Shown here piece after piece: positions 23,969-31,139 of a stretch of 35,972 nucleotides of DNA. A program made the translations under genes and the position numbers. Origin of the DNA: Candidatus Shapirobacteria bacterium (lineage in GTDB: Bacteria; Patescibacteriota; Microgenomatia; UBA12405); NCBI GenBank assembly GCA_003542615.1, contig DPKG01000014.1:72828-108799 (forward strand), in the 5' to 3' direction. Under the pieces are notes generated by a model. That model saw only the letters and a list, made by a program, of their open reading frames with translations. It was not told the DNA's origin and did no database searches. Every line of letters begins with the position of its first letter. The first letter of the stretch is position 1.

Positions 23969-24940
23969 TTAATCTAAAACAAAACCACGACCTTTAAGAG
24001 ACCTGATTCGAAATTTTCCTTTTAGTTTATTTTTTAAACGATAAACCAACTGATCGATGGAATGATCGTAAAGATCAAACTGTTTAGACTCGGACCAGAC
24101 CGATTCAACAATTGCCTGACGAGTTAGGATTTGACCTTGGTTTTTTAATAATAAATCAAACAGACGTTTTTCGAGAGCGGTCAGAGAGATATCAAGGTTA
24201 GAAACAGGTTTGGGTGAAAAATAGGCGGCGAATTGAGGAAATTGAATTTTCAGTTCTTCCGAACTTAAGGGGGTTTCTGACTGGATTTGGTTAAAAAAGA
24301 AGGAAATTCGGGGTGAGGGATTTTTTAGTAAATCATCAAATGAAGAGCCGTTGTCCATTTCCTTTACCATAGATTTAATTAAGCGAAGATTTCCTGATGA
24401 AACGGAGTAGATTTGCTGGATTTGATCTGTTTTGAATTTGTTTGAAGTAACCGAATGGATAAAATGAGCGGTTTCGTCAAGACTAAATGGACGGAGAGAT
24501 TTTTGGTTTTCAAGATAACAAAAACCAAGTCGACCTAAAAGTGAAGGTTCAATTGGCTGATTGGTTAGGAAAAGAAAAACCAGGCGACGCTGAAGAGCGG
24601 TTCTTTTGGCCCAAAGGTAATCCCAAAGGGGTAAAAAAGTAGAATTAATGGTGAAAGGTGTCAGGTCATCAATGATTAAAAGATGGATGTGTTGTTGGTC
24701 AAATTCAAGATCGTAAATAATTTCAGCAAAATTCGAATCAAGACAGCTGATTAAATGGGTACTGAACTTATCAGGGAAATTTTGAGAAAGAAAATAAGGA
24801 AGAATATTGGTAAAGATTAAAGATTTGCCGTAGCCCGGTAAGGCTGAAACTGAAAGACTTTGATGGGAATTAAAAAGATTGGCATAATTTGTCAGTTTGG
24901 ATTGACGTGATTTTAGGAGAAAATTTTCAAAGTCATCCAT
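23969..24940 (-). CDS. AAA+ ATPase fused to an OmpR-type winged helix
   Basis: 323 residues. Residues about 25-205 form a P-loop ATPase: Walker A in ALPGYGKSLIF (about 33-43), Walker B in LLIIDDL (about 87-93), a sensor-1-like Asn in FLTNQPIEPSLLGRLG (about 123) and a sensor-2-like Arg in SSGNLRLIKSMV (about 187). Residues about 250-323 are a textbook OmpR/PhoB DNA-binding domain (LTALEKRLFDLLLKNQGQIL, then YDHSIDQLVYRLKNKL and SLKGRGFVLD). There is no receiver domain. AAA+ followed by winged helix is the layout of archaeal/eukaryotic Orc1/Cdc6, though the wing here is of OmpR type. Placed between dnaN and the DnaA-box cluster, it may regulate replication start or transcription near the origin; function is unproven. 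Confidence 0.85.
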   Translation of the reverse strand: MDDFENFLLKSRQSKLTNYANLFNSHQSLSVSALPGYGKSLIFTNILPYFLSQNFPDKFSTHLISCLDSNFAEIIYDLEFDQQHIHLLIIDDLTPFTINSTFLPLWDYLWAKRTALQRRLVFLFLTNQPIEPSLLGRLGFCYLENQKSLRPFSLDETAHFIHSVTSNKFKTDQIQQIYSVSSGNLRLIKSMVKEMDNGSSFDDLLKNPSPRISFFFNQIQSETPLSSEELKIQFPQFAAYFSPKPVSNLDISLTALEKRLFDLLLKNQGQILTRQAIVESVWSESKQFDLYDHSIDQLVYRLKNKLKGKFRIRSLKGRGFVLD

Positions 24941-24946
24941 GGGAGA

Positions 24947-24952
24947 ATTATA
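24947..24952 (-). promoter_or_regulatory. Leaderless -10 for the AAA+/winged-helix gene
   Basis: TATAAT with extended TGA, ending 6 bases before the ATG at 24940. Confidence 0.65.
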
Positions 24953-25058
24953 TCAATTTTAGATAAATAATGATGATTTTGTGATTTTTGAGGTTTTTTG
25001 TGAAGAATTTGGGAAGATAATATCAAGATTGAGTTGAAGATACGGGGTAAATTATGAT

Positions 25059-25604
25059 ATGAAAACAAAAGAAAATACTTTAAAAATCCTTTTAGAAACT
25101 GGTGTACCTTTGTGGCGCTGGGGAAGAGGGGCTGCGAAAGAAATTGGTGATCTAATGGAAGAAGTTGAACAAGGTGATTCGATAGTTACCGAAGAAAAAG
25201 GTAAGGCTTTGAGAAAAGTGGCGGTGGCTTGTGTAGACGTGTATTACAGAAAAGGAGAAAAAGAACTCAGATTGAGAGAAGACAGGCAAGAATTTAAGGA
25301 CGGAAGGGTTAGGAGAAGAGAACTTTTAAGTTCATTATCGGAAAAAATAAAGCAAAGGGAAAACCCTAAAATAGCGGCATACAGAGGGATAACGGAAGAA
25401 TTGGGAGTAAGAGGTCAAATTGGGTTAATGACCAAAGAAGTAATAAATACAAAAATAGAGTCGCCAAGCTATCCCGGTTTAATGACTAGTTTTAGATACC
25501 ATTTTTTCGATGCATATTTAGACCAGGAACAATTTCGAGAAGAGGGTTATGTGGAAATTCAGCCGAGAAAAAAAATTTATTTTGTATGGGAGGAGGAAAA
25601 ATGA
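25059..25604 (+). CDS. Nudix-like protein with altered Nudix box
   Basis: 181 residues. The segment NPKIAAYRGITEELGV (about 108-123) aligns with the second half of a Nudix box (EX7REUXEEXGU): the leading Glu, the Arg and the two metal-binding Glu residues are present, but the residue after Arg is Gly instead of Glu and the opening Gly of the box is missing. Strands before and after fit a Nudix fold. Such changes can alter or abolish hydrolysis, so it may be a binding protein rather than an enzyme. Flanked by divergent AAA+/winged-helix gene and by the origin-like region. A TAAATT lies 5 bases upstream of the ATG. Confidence 0.65.
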   Translation: MKTKENTLKILLETGVPLWRWGRGAAKEIGDLMEEVEQGDSIVTEEKGKALRKVAVACVDVYYRKGEKELRLREDRQEFKDGRVRRRELLSSLSEKIKQRENPKIAAYRGITEELGVRGQIGLMTKEVINTKIESPSYPGLMTSFRYHFFDAYLDQEQFREEGYVEIQPRKKIYFVWEEEK

Positions 25605-25965
25605 GCGAAGGGATTAGGGGATAAGATTTAAAAATAGCTTGATGACATATGTCGATAAATTGAGAAAAAGAAAATAAAGATTTTTATTGAGTTAATAAAC
25701 AAAAATTTATTTAAAGAATAGTAGTGTTTATATTAGGTTCGGTGGGGAAGTTGAGAAGCGAAGGGAGAGACTGAAGTGATAGGGGTAAACAGTTGTAGTA
25801 GTAAGGTTGATAAACGGAAAAGTGTGAAAGAATGGTAAGAAAATCGGGGTTTTGGCTTATAAGAAGTGTTTGGGGTTTGGGTAAGTTTCGGGGGAAAAGA
25901 AATTTGGGATTGTGGATAAGATTGTGGACAAGTAGTCCCCTTTTGTGGATAAGTAAGAGGAGGGT
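25605..25965. other. Putative replication origin region next to dnaA
   Basis: 361 bases without a gene. Three DnaA boxes lie together at 25911-25919 (TGTGGATAA, perfect), 25923-25931 (TGTGGACAA, one change) and 25944-25952 (TGTGGATAA, perfect), just after the dnaA stop. An AT-rich block at about 25660-25735 could serve as the unwinding element. TAGTAGTAA at 25796-25804 and TAGTAGT at 25719-25725 resemble DnaA-trio repeats, the first beside a 7-of-9 box at 25805-25813. Boxes and AT block are seen; origin function is inference, and the base skew of the window does not support a switch here. Confidence 0.55.
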
Positions 25966-27312
25966 TTAAAGAGAATCTTTGATTTGGTTGATAAGAGATC
26001 GGGTTTGGGGATTTGTGGAAATCTCTTGGTGGATTTTGTCACGGGCGTGCATGATGGAGGTGTGGTCGCGACCACCGAGGAGACGACCGACTTCTTCTAA
26101 AGGAAGATTGGCTTCGGTGAGAAGAAGATAGGCAGTGAAGTGACGGGCCCAAACCAGATCTTTTTTTCGGCTTTGACCGCAGAGATCCCCTGTTTTGATA
26201 TTAAAATGTTTGGCACAAATCGAGATGAGATGGCGGGGATTTATTTTTTCATTCTTTTGGGAGGAATAATTTTGAGGTGATGAACCAGAAAGATAGGACT
26301 GGATAAAATTAACGTCGATTTCCCCTATTCTGCTGGCCATGGCCTGGACGGTAATTTCTTGAAATTTACCCTCAATATCGCGAATATTTGAGACAATATT
26401 GTCGGCCAGATAACTAGCGGCTTCGGGGGTAATATTAACCTTTTTTTCTTCGGCTTTTTGCTTGATGATAGCGAGACGCATTTCAAAATCTGGGAGCTGG
26501 ATATCGACAGTGAGTCCACCCATAAATCTGGATACAAGTCTGTCCTCAAGACGGTCGATGTCGGATGGTTTGCGGTCGGAGGTGAGAATTACCTGTTTGC
26601 CGGCCATGTGAAGGGCATTGAAGGTGTGAAAGAATTCCTCCTGAATATATTCTTTACCGGCGATGAATTGAATGTCGTCGACTAAAATACAATCGAGGTT
26701 GCGGTATTTATCTTTGAATTGACCGATATTTTTGGATTTGAGTGAGTTGATAAGCTCATTGCCGAAGGTTTCGGCCGGAAAGTATTTGATTTTGAGTTGA
26801 GGGTTTTGTTTAAGTAATTCATGGCCAATAGCCTGCATGAGATGGGTTTTGCCCACCCCTACCCCACCCCAGATGAAGAAAGGGTTGTAGAGAAGGCCAG
26901 GATTTTTGATAATACCTTGAGCGGCGGCAAAGGCAAAATTGTTGGAATTACCAACGATAAGGTTTTCAAGAGTGTATTTGGGATGAAGGTTGCCGGTGTT
27001 GACCGGTTTGTGGATGGGGGTGGAAAAAAGCGGAGTAGAAGTAGAACCGTCGGATTCGAGGGTGATGGTTTCTTGGATAATAAATTCAAGGGTGTTGTTT
27101 TGATGAGTTTGGTTGTCGAGGGAGGATTTGAAATAGTCGTAATGGCGTTTTTTGTTCATCTCGACCAGATAGGAGTTGGGACAAGCGACGACGGCTTTGT
27201 TGCTCTGATAAGAAATCAGTTGAGTTTTGGTGACGAAGGTCTGATAAACAGCCGGTGCGAGGATGACTTTGAGTTCCTCTTGGGTGTTTTTCCAAATTTG
27301 ATCGAGGTCCAT
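25966..27312 (-). CDS. dnaA: Chromosomal replication initiator DnaA
   Basis: 448 residues with all four domains: N-terminal partner-binding domain I (IWKNTQEELKVIL), a short linker, the AAA+ domain III with Walker A GVGVGKTHLMQAIGHEL (about 150), Walker B ILVDDIQFIAGKE (about 210) and arginine-finger region RLVSRFMGGL, and domain IV with the DnaA-box-binding signature GGRDHTSIMHAR near residue 420. It binds DnaA boxes and opens the origin. Divergent from rpmH with boxes in the gap. The gap before its ATG has no clear leaderless hexamer (TTTATT at best), so dnaA may have a longer leader that carries boxes, allowing autoregulation. Confidence 0.97.
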   Translation of the reverse strand: MDLDQIWKNTQEELKVILAPAVYQTFVTKTQLISYQSNKAVVACPNSYLVEMNKKRHYDYFKSSLDNQTHQNNTLEFIIQETITLESDGSTSTPLFSTPIHKPVNTGNLHPKYTLENLIVGNSNNFAFAAAQGIIKNPGLLYNPFFIWGGVGVGKTHLMQAIGHELLKQNPQLKIKYFPAETFGNELINSLKSKNIGQFKDKYRNLDCILVDDIQFIAGKEYIQEEFFHTFNALHMAGKQVILTSDRKPSDIDRLEDRLVSRFMGGLTVDIQLPDFEMRLAIIKQKAEEKKVNITPEAASYLADNIVSNIRDIEGKFQEITVQAMASRIGEIDVNFIQSYLSGSSPQNYSSQKNEKINPRHLISICAKHFNIKTGDLCGQSRKKDLVWARHFTAYLLLTEANLPLEEVGRLLGGRDHTSIMHARDKIHQEISTNPQTRSLINQIKDSL

Positions 27313-27374
27313 AAAATTAATAAATTAAGTAAAATAGGCAGAATTGAGAATGTCGACTCGGGGGTGAGTTTTGG

Positions 27375-27406
27375 TTTTCCACATAATAATAAAGCAGTTT
27401 TCCACA
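27375..27406. promoter_or_regulatory. DnaA-box-like pair upstream of dnaA
   Basis: TTTTCCACA occurs at 27375-27383 and again at 27398-27406, each one base from the TTATCCACA consensus, 23 bases apart. They lie 63-94 bases upstream of the dnaA start and face rpmH. Autoregulation of dnaA or a second half of a bipartite origin are both possible. Confidence 0.6.
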
Positions 27407-27465
27407 TTTGAAAAGGTATCAATGTGGTGATGATATTAAAAAGTAGAAATATGGGGAATAAATGA

Positions 27466-27471
27466 TAGAAT
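27466..27471 (+). promoter_or_regulatory. Leaderless -10 for rpmH
   Basis: TAGAAT with extended TGA, ending 7 bases before the ATG at 27479. The AGGAG between them is too close to the ATG (2 bases) for a normal ribosome-binding site. Confidence 0.6.
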
Positions 27472-27478
27472 AGGAGTC

Positions 27479-27634
27479 ATGAAGAAAGGAACATATCAAC
27501 CTAAAAAACGCAGAAGAGTCCGGGTGCACGGATTTTTGAAAAAAATGACTACTTTGAAAGGACGAAAAGTAATTAAAAAAAGAAGGTTGAAAGGTCGAAA
27601 AGTTTTAACTCCGACAAATACCAAGAAATTTTAG
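27479..27634 (+). CDS. rpmH: 50S ribosomal protein L34
   Basis: 51 residues, very basic: MKKGTYQPKKRRRVRVHGFL then KGRKVIKKRRLKGRKVL. The family core T(Y/F)QPKKRRR...HGF...M is complete; the C-terminus is a few residues longer than in E. coli. It is a structural protein of the large ribosomal subunit. It starts the conserved rpmH-rnpA-yidD-yidC-jag order and is divergent from dnaA. Confidence 0.96.
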   Translation: MKKGTYQPKKRRRVRVHGFLKKMTTLKGRKVIKKRRLKGRKVLTPTNTKKF

Positions 27635-27654
27635 TTTTTATTTGCTTGTAACCA

Positions 27655-27710
27655 CAATTTTGCCGTGCTCATACTTCTCATTCCTTCGAAAAATTGCGCG
27701 CGGAAAATTG
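27655..27710. repeat. Structured repeat between rpmH and rnpA (copy 1)
   Basis: About 50 bases closely matching 28311-28368. Ends pair: CAATTTT-g-CCG (27655-27665) with CGGAAAATTG (27701-27710), a 10-bp stem with a bulged G. The shared inside holds TCATTCCTTC and TGCGCGCGG. Not followed by a T-run, so not a standard terminator. Confidence 0.75.
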
Positions 27711-27751
27711 GATTACTGCGCAAATATTATTAAGATATTTAATATTTGGGG

Positions 27752-27757
27752 TAGAAT
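27752..27757 (+). promoter_or_regulatory. Leaderless -10 for rnpA
   Basis: TAGAAT ending 5 bases before the ATG at 27763; supports this start over an in-frame ATG at 27694, which would lie inside the repeat. Confidence 0.5.
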
Positions 27758-27762
27758 TGGAT

Positions 27763-28086
27763 ATGTTGAAAAAAATAAACAGGTTGAGTAAGAGGTCGGA
27801 ATTTGATGAGGTAAAAAAAACGGGAAAATTGAAGCAATATCCCCTGTTTGGATGGTTGTTTTTGAAAAAAGGTGATAAGGAAAAAAAGTTTGGGTTTATA
27901 ATTTCTAAAAAAATTTCCAAGAAAGCAGTAGACAGAAACAGAATAAAAAGATTAATGGCGGAGATTTTGAGAAAAAATTTAGATAAGTTTGAAGAAGGAA
28001 CGAGAGGAATATTTTTGGTGAAGAAAAGTATGTTGGGGGTAGAGATGAAGGAATTGGCAGAAGAGGTGAAAAAAATAATTTTATGA
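27763..28086 (+). CDS. rnpA: Ribonuclease P protein component
   Basis: 107 residues, basic. The family signature is present as FIISKKISKKAVDRNRIKRL (about 45-65) with the RNR loop that contacts the RNA subunit, and the N-terminus LKKINRLSKRSEFDEV is the usual start. With the RNA subunit it trims tRNA 5' ends. The TGA stop shares ATGA with yidD. Confidence 0.95.
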   Translation: MLKKINRLSKRSEFDEVKKTGKLKQYPLFGWLFLKKGDKEKKFGFIISKKISKKAVDRNRIKRLMAEILRKNLDKFEEGTRGIFLVKKSMLGVEMKELAEEVKKIIL

Positions 28087-28286
28087 AAGTAATTGTTTTA
28101 AAAATATTGTATTTTTATAAGAAATATATTTCGAAGGGTTATGGTTGTCGATACTCCCCTACTTGCAGTGAATATAGTTACCAGGCGGTGGAGAAATATG
28201 GGGTGGTAAAGGGGTTGTGGTTGGGATTGAAGAGGGTGTTGAGATGTAATCCGTGGCATAAAGGCGGAGTGGATCTGTTAGAATAA
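28083..28286 (+). CDS. yidD: Membrane protein insertion efficiency factor YidD
   Basis: 67 residues. The conserved core CRYSPTCSEYSYQAV is complete, followed by GLWLGLKRVLRCNPWHKGG, both diagnostic. The N-terminal helix is amphipathic. In other bacteria it helps YidC-dependent insertion. Overlaps rnpA by 4 bases. Confidence 0.96.
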   Translation: MKVIVLKILYFYKKYISKGYGCRYSPTCSEYSYQAVEKYGVVKGLWLGLKRVLRCNPWHKGGVDLLE

Positions 28287-28310
28287 AGAACTTAAAACAA
28301 AAACTCGCAT

Positions 28311-28368
28311 TAATTTTTGCCGTGCTCGAACTTTTCATTCCTTCAAAAAACTGCGCGCGGAAAAATTA
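28311..28368. repeat. Structured repeat between yidD and yidC (copy 2)
   Basis: Second copy of the 27655-27710 element. Ends pair TAATTTTT-g-CCG (28311-28322) with CGGAAAAATTA (28358-28368). Compared with copy 1 the outermost pair changed from C-G to T-A and one T-A pair was added, on both arms, so base pairing is conserved while sequence differs. Confidence 0.75.
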
Positions 28369-28397
28369 AAGCTTCGTTTCTGTTTTTTTAAATAATT

Positions 28398-28403
28398 TAA
28401 AAT
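28398..28403 (+). promoter_or_regulatory. Leaderless -10 for yidC
   Basis: TAAAAT ending 7 bases before the ATG at 28411. Confidence 0.5.
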
Positions 28404-28410
28404 TAAGACA

Positions 28411-29190
28411 ATGAATTTATTTATAGCGCCTTTTGTTAATGCACTGTTTGGGTTTTATTACCTGACCGGAAATTTGGGTTGGTCGGTGATTATTGTGACT
28501 TTGTTGGTTAAATTTTTATTATTGCCTTTGGTGATGCCGAGTCTAAAGTCGGCACAAAAAATGAGGGAATTACAGCCTAAATTAAAAAAACTTCAGGAAA
28601 AATATAAAGGTGAAAAAAGTAAATTGGCGACGGCTCAGATGGATTTGTATAAGAGTGAAGGGGTAAATCCAATGGCTGGTTGTTTACCGCAAATTTTACA
28701 GATTGCAGTGCTTTTGATTTTCTTTTCGGCTTTTAATAAGGTGGTGGGTTTTAATGACAATGGGAATTATAAGGAATTGAATTCGCTTTTGATTTCAAAT
28801 TTTAGGATCGAGCAAAATTTTAAGTTTAATACTGATTTTTTGGGATCGAATTTGACTTTGACACCATCTAAGATTTGGGGTGAAGGAAATATGGCTTTGA
28901 TGGTATTGCCGGTGATACTTTTGATCGGATCGGGGGTGGCTCAGTATTTTGGGGCAAAACTTATGATGCCGGCACCGGCAGTAACGGAAAATATTGCCAA
29001 AAAAACGGAAGAGAAAGGTGATGATATGATGGCGGCAATGAGAACGCAGTCGTTGTATTTTATGCCGTTGATGACGGTGTTTATCGGATGGAGTTTTTCG
29101 ATGGGTTTGTTGTTGTATTGGTTTGTGAACTCACTATTTAGTGTGGGGCAGCAATTGGTAATTGACGGGATGAATAAAAATAAAAAATAA
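28411..29190 (+). CDS. yidC: Membrane protein insertase YidC/Oxa1
   Basis: 259 residues, the short Gram-positive-type form without the large periplasmic domain. A first helix, then NLGWSVIIVTLLVKFLLLPL (second helix), the cytoplasmic hairpin SLKSAQKMRELQPKLKKLQE, GCLPQILQIAVLLIFFSAF, and two C-terminal helices with MPLMTVFIGWSFSMGLLLYW. It inserts small membrane proteins alone or with SecYEG. No lipobox is present at the N-terminus. It follows yidD in the conserved order. Confidence 0.95.
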   Translation: MNLFIAPFVNALFGFYYLTGNLGWSVIIVTLLVKFLLLPLVMPSLKSAQKMRELQPKLKKLQEKYKGEKSKLATAQMDLYKSEGVNPMAGCLPQILQIAVLLIFFSAFNKVVGFNDNGNYKELNSLLISNFRIEQNFKFNTDFLGSNLTLTPSKIWGEGNMALMVLPVILLIGSGVAQYFGAKLMMPAPAVTENIAKKTEEKGDDMMAAMRTQSLYFMPLMTVFIGWSFSMGLLLYWFVNSLFSVGQQLVIDGMNKNKK

Positions 29191-29234
29191 GGAAAAGGAG
29201 GTTGGGTTTGGGTGTGATAGAATATCAAATCTGG

Positions 29235-29267
29235 CCAAAGGAGGAATCAATATTAATTAACCTTTGG
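29235..29267 (+). other. Hairpin between yidC and jag
   Basis: CCAAAGG (29235-29241) pairs with CCTTTGG (29261-29267), followed by TTATTTT. The short stem, long loop and weak T-run make it a poor terminator; its right arm touches the TATTTT -10 of jag. AGGAGG occurs twice in this 90-base gap (29198-29203 and inside the left arm) without a normal gene start behind it. Confidence 0.4.
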
Positions 29268-29268
29268 T

Positions 29269-29274
29269 TATTTT
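29269..29274 (+). promoter_or_regulatory. Possible leaderless -10 for jag
   Basis: TATTTT ending 6 bases before the ATG at 29281. Confidence 0.45.
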
Positions 29275-29280
29275 AGTAAA

Positions 29281-29751
29281 ATGGACAATAAAGAAAGAAA
29301 TCAAGTAATTTTGGAAAGTGCCTGTGAACTTTTGGGGCAAATGAATTTTGAAGTTGATGATGCTTTTGCGGAAGATGTTGAAGGTGAGGAAGGTCAGGTG
29401 TTGGTGAGTATAACGGTTGAAAATCCGGCAAATTTGATCGGGTTGAGAGGGAGAAATTTGGCGTCGATTCAGTTGATTTTGGGGTTGTTGGTTAAAAATA
29501 AGTTGGGTGAATGGGTGAGGGTGTTATTGGATGTTAATAATTACAGAAATGAACAGAAAATTAGATTGGAAAATATGGCCAAAAATTTGGCACAAAAAGT
29601 ATTGGATACTCAACAGCCGGTGGCAATGGCAATTATGAGTTCGTATGAAAGAAGAATTTGTCATTTGGTTTTGCAAGAGATTGAGGGAATTGAATCGGAG
29701 AGTGAGGGAGAAGGTGAAGAGAGGCATATTGTGATAAAGATAAAGAGTTAA
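29281..29751 (+). CDS. jag: KH/R3H RNA-binding protein (Jag/KhpB-like)
   Basis: 156 residues. The KH domain (about 5-85) has the RNA-binding loop as LIGLRGRNLASIQLIL. The R3H domain (about 88-156) has EQKIRLENMAKNLAQKVL and MSSYERRICHLVLQ, with the Arg and His in the R-x3-H spacing of the family. The N-terminal Jag-N domain found in many Gram-positive relatives is absent. Such proteins bind RNA and affect cell division or envelope. Last gene of the conserved origin cluster. Confidence 0.93.
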   Translation: MDNKERNQVILESACELLGQMNFEVDDAFAEDVEGEEGQVLVSITVENPANLIGLRGRNLASIQLILGLLVKNKLGEWVRVLLDVNNYRNEQKIRLENMAKNLAQKVLDTQQPVAMAIMSSYERRICHLVLQEIEGIESESEGEGEERHIVIKIKS

Positions 29752-29754
29752 AAA

Positions 29755-29792
29755 GGTCGTTGCCTGAAGGCTTTAGAAAAAAGTGATTTCGG
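29755..29792. repeat. 38-base repeat (copy 1)
   Basis: Starts GGTCGTTGCCTGAAGGCT, ends AAAAGTGATTTCGG; differs at one base from 31062-31099. Inner palindrome CTGAAG-G-CTTTAG. It starts 3 bases after the jag stop. Confidence 0.8.
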
Positions 29793-29827
29793 ACTGTCTG
29801 GTTTTAATATCTGTTTAGATTTGGTGA

Positions 29828-29833
29828 TAAAAT
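29828..29833 (+). promoter_or_regulatory. Leaderless -10 deciding a GTG start
   Basis: TAAAAT with extended TGA, ending 6 bases before the GTG at 29840, the same distance as at ATG starts. Confidence 0.6.
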
Positions 29834-29839
29834 GTTGGA

Positions 29840-31033
29840 GTGAAGAATTTGGTTGAAAGATTGGAGAAGATTTTTTTGATTGGGTTTTTAGTGACAATAC
29901 CGACACAGCTAGGATTACATTTTTGGCCGGAATGGAGTAAGGTGGCGGGAATACGGGTGGACTATCTCTCCCCTGTATTGTATTTGACGGATATTTTTTG
30001 GACGGGATGGGTAGTTTTAAAAATAAGAAAAGGATTGGAGTTTAAATGGGGCTGGAGGGGGTGGATGGCTTTGATTTTGATTGGGTTGAATATTTTGGCG
30101 GCGGTAAACAGATGCGAGGCGGTTTATCGATGGTTGCGTTGGGGACAGTGGGGTTTGACGGTTTGGTGGATGGCGGCGGACGGAGAAATAATAAAAAAAT
30201 ATTTGACTAAAATAATTCCGATTTGGATTACGGTTGAGACTTTTTTGGCAGTAAGTCAAATGTGGTTGGGAAGGAGTGCGGGAGGAATTTGGTATTGGTT
30301 GGGAGAAAGAACTTTTAACTTAAACACATTGGGAATTGCGCAGATGTCGTTTGATGACAGATTAATGCTTCGAGGATACGGAACTTTTTCACATCCGAAT
30401 AGTTTGGCGGGATTTTTGATAGTAAGTTGGTGGTTGTGGGAGATGTTGAAGGGAAGTAAGAAAAATAGATTGGTGGTGATTATGACAGGTTTGGGAGTAG
30501 CGGTGAGCGGATCCAGGTTGGGGTGGGTTATTTTGGGAGTGTTATGGATTTATAAAATTTTGAAAGGAAGACCTTTGGGTGTTTTGTACAAGAGAATCGG
30601 ATTGGGTTTGGTTTTGATGGGAATAGGGATAATGTGGGTGGGGAGAAACTTTGGAGGGTGGGATAGTGAGAGTTGGGAAAAGAGAGTGAGGTTGAGTCAG
30701 GAAGCAGCGGAAATGATTGAGGATAATTTGTGGCTGGGAGTGGGAGAGGGAAATTTTTTGGTAAGGTTGTCGGAATATAGTTTGGATACTAATTTGTGGA
30801 GACAGCCGGTACACAATGTTCCCCTATTGCTGGTGGCTGAGTTGGGAATATTGGGATGTTTGGGATGGTTAAATTTGGGCTGGAGTAAAATTAAAAAAAT
30901 TAAATTGAAAAAGACGGATTGGATATTGGTGGGGATAGTGGCGGTAACCGGAATGTTTGATCATTATTGGGTGACGTTACCACAGAACTGGTGGTTGTTG
31001 GCGATAGTTATTGGTTTTTTGATTTTTAAGTAA
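29840..31033 (+). CDS. O-antigen ligase/polymerase-like membrane protein (Wzy/WaaL type)
   Basis: 397 residues with about ten to twelve hydrophobic helices. The large outer loop region contains RGYGTFSHPNSLAGFLIVSW, and a second region has GVGEGNFLVRL and QPVHNVPLLLVAELGILG; the HPN-like and H-N segments are typical of the O-antigen ligase (PF04932) superfamily. Such proteins join or polymerise lipid-linked glycans on the outer face. GTG start chosen from the -10 distance. Next gene is a flippase, so the pair could make surface polysaccharide. Confidence 0.88.
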   Translation: MKNLVERLEKIFLIGFLVTIPTQLGLHFWPEWSKVAGIRVDYLSPVLYLTDIFWTGWVVLKIRKGLEFKWGWRGWMALILIGLNILAAVNRCEAVYRWLRWGQWGLTVWWMAADGEIIKKYLTKIIPIWITVETFLAVSQMWLGRSAGGIWYWLGERTFNLNTLGIAQMSFDDRLMLRGYGTFSHPNSLAGFLIVSWWLWEMLKGSKKNRLVVIMTGLGVAVSGSRLGWVILGVLWIYKILKGRPLGVLYKRIGLGLVLMGIGIMWVGRNFGGWDSESWEKRVRLSQEAAEMIEDNLWLGVGEGNFLVRLSEYSLDTNLWRQPVHNVPLLLVAELGILGCLGWLNLGWSKIKKIKLKKTDWILVGIVAVTGMFDHYWVTLPQNWWLLAIVIGFLIFK

Positions 31034-31061
31034 CCCTCATCACATTTTTCTTCGCTGGTCA

Positions 31062-31099
31062 GGTCGTTGCCTGAAGGCTTCAGAAAAAAGTGATTTCGG
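31062..31099. repeat. 38-base repeat (copy 2)
   Basis: Starts GGTCGTTGCCTGAAGGCT with the inner palindrome CTGAAG-G-CTTCAG. It lies 41 bases before the next start codon; copy 1 lies 48 bases before its start codon. CATCACATTTTTCT at 31038-31051 can pair with AGAAAAAAGTGAT at 31082-31094, a longer stem not seen at copy 1. Confidence 0.8.
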
Positions 31100-31127
31100 G
31101 TAGCTTATTAAAGTTGACAATTAAGGT

Positions 31128-31133
31128 TACAAT
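31128..31133 (+). promoter_or_regulatory. Leaderless -10 for the flippase
   Basis: TACAAT, then AAAAGC, then ATG at 31140. Hexamer and spacer are nearly identical to those at 32688-32700. Confidence 0.65.
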
Positions 31134-31139
31134 AAAAGC

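Noticed and set aside
27694..27762. Longer rnpA starting at 27694
   Set aside because: The extra 23 residues are encoded partly by the repeat and do not look like RnpA; a -10 hexamer supports the ATG at 27763.
27655..28368. Intrinsic terminators after rpmH and yidD
   Set aside because: The hairpins are not followed by a T-run on either strand in the right position.
31114..31119. TTGACA as the -35 box of the flippase promoter
   Set aside because: It is only 8 bases from TACAAT, too close for a -35/-10 pair.
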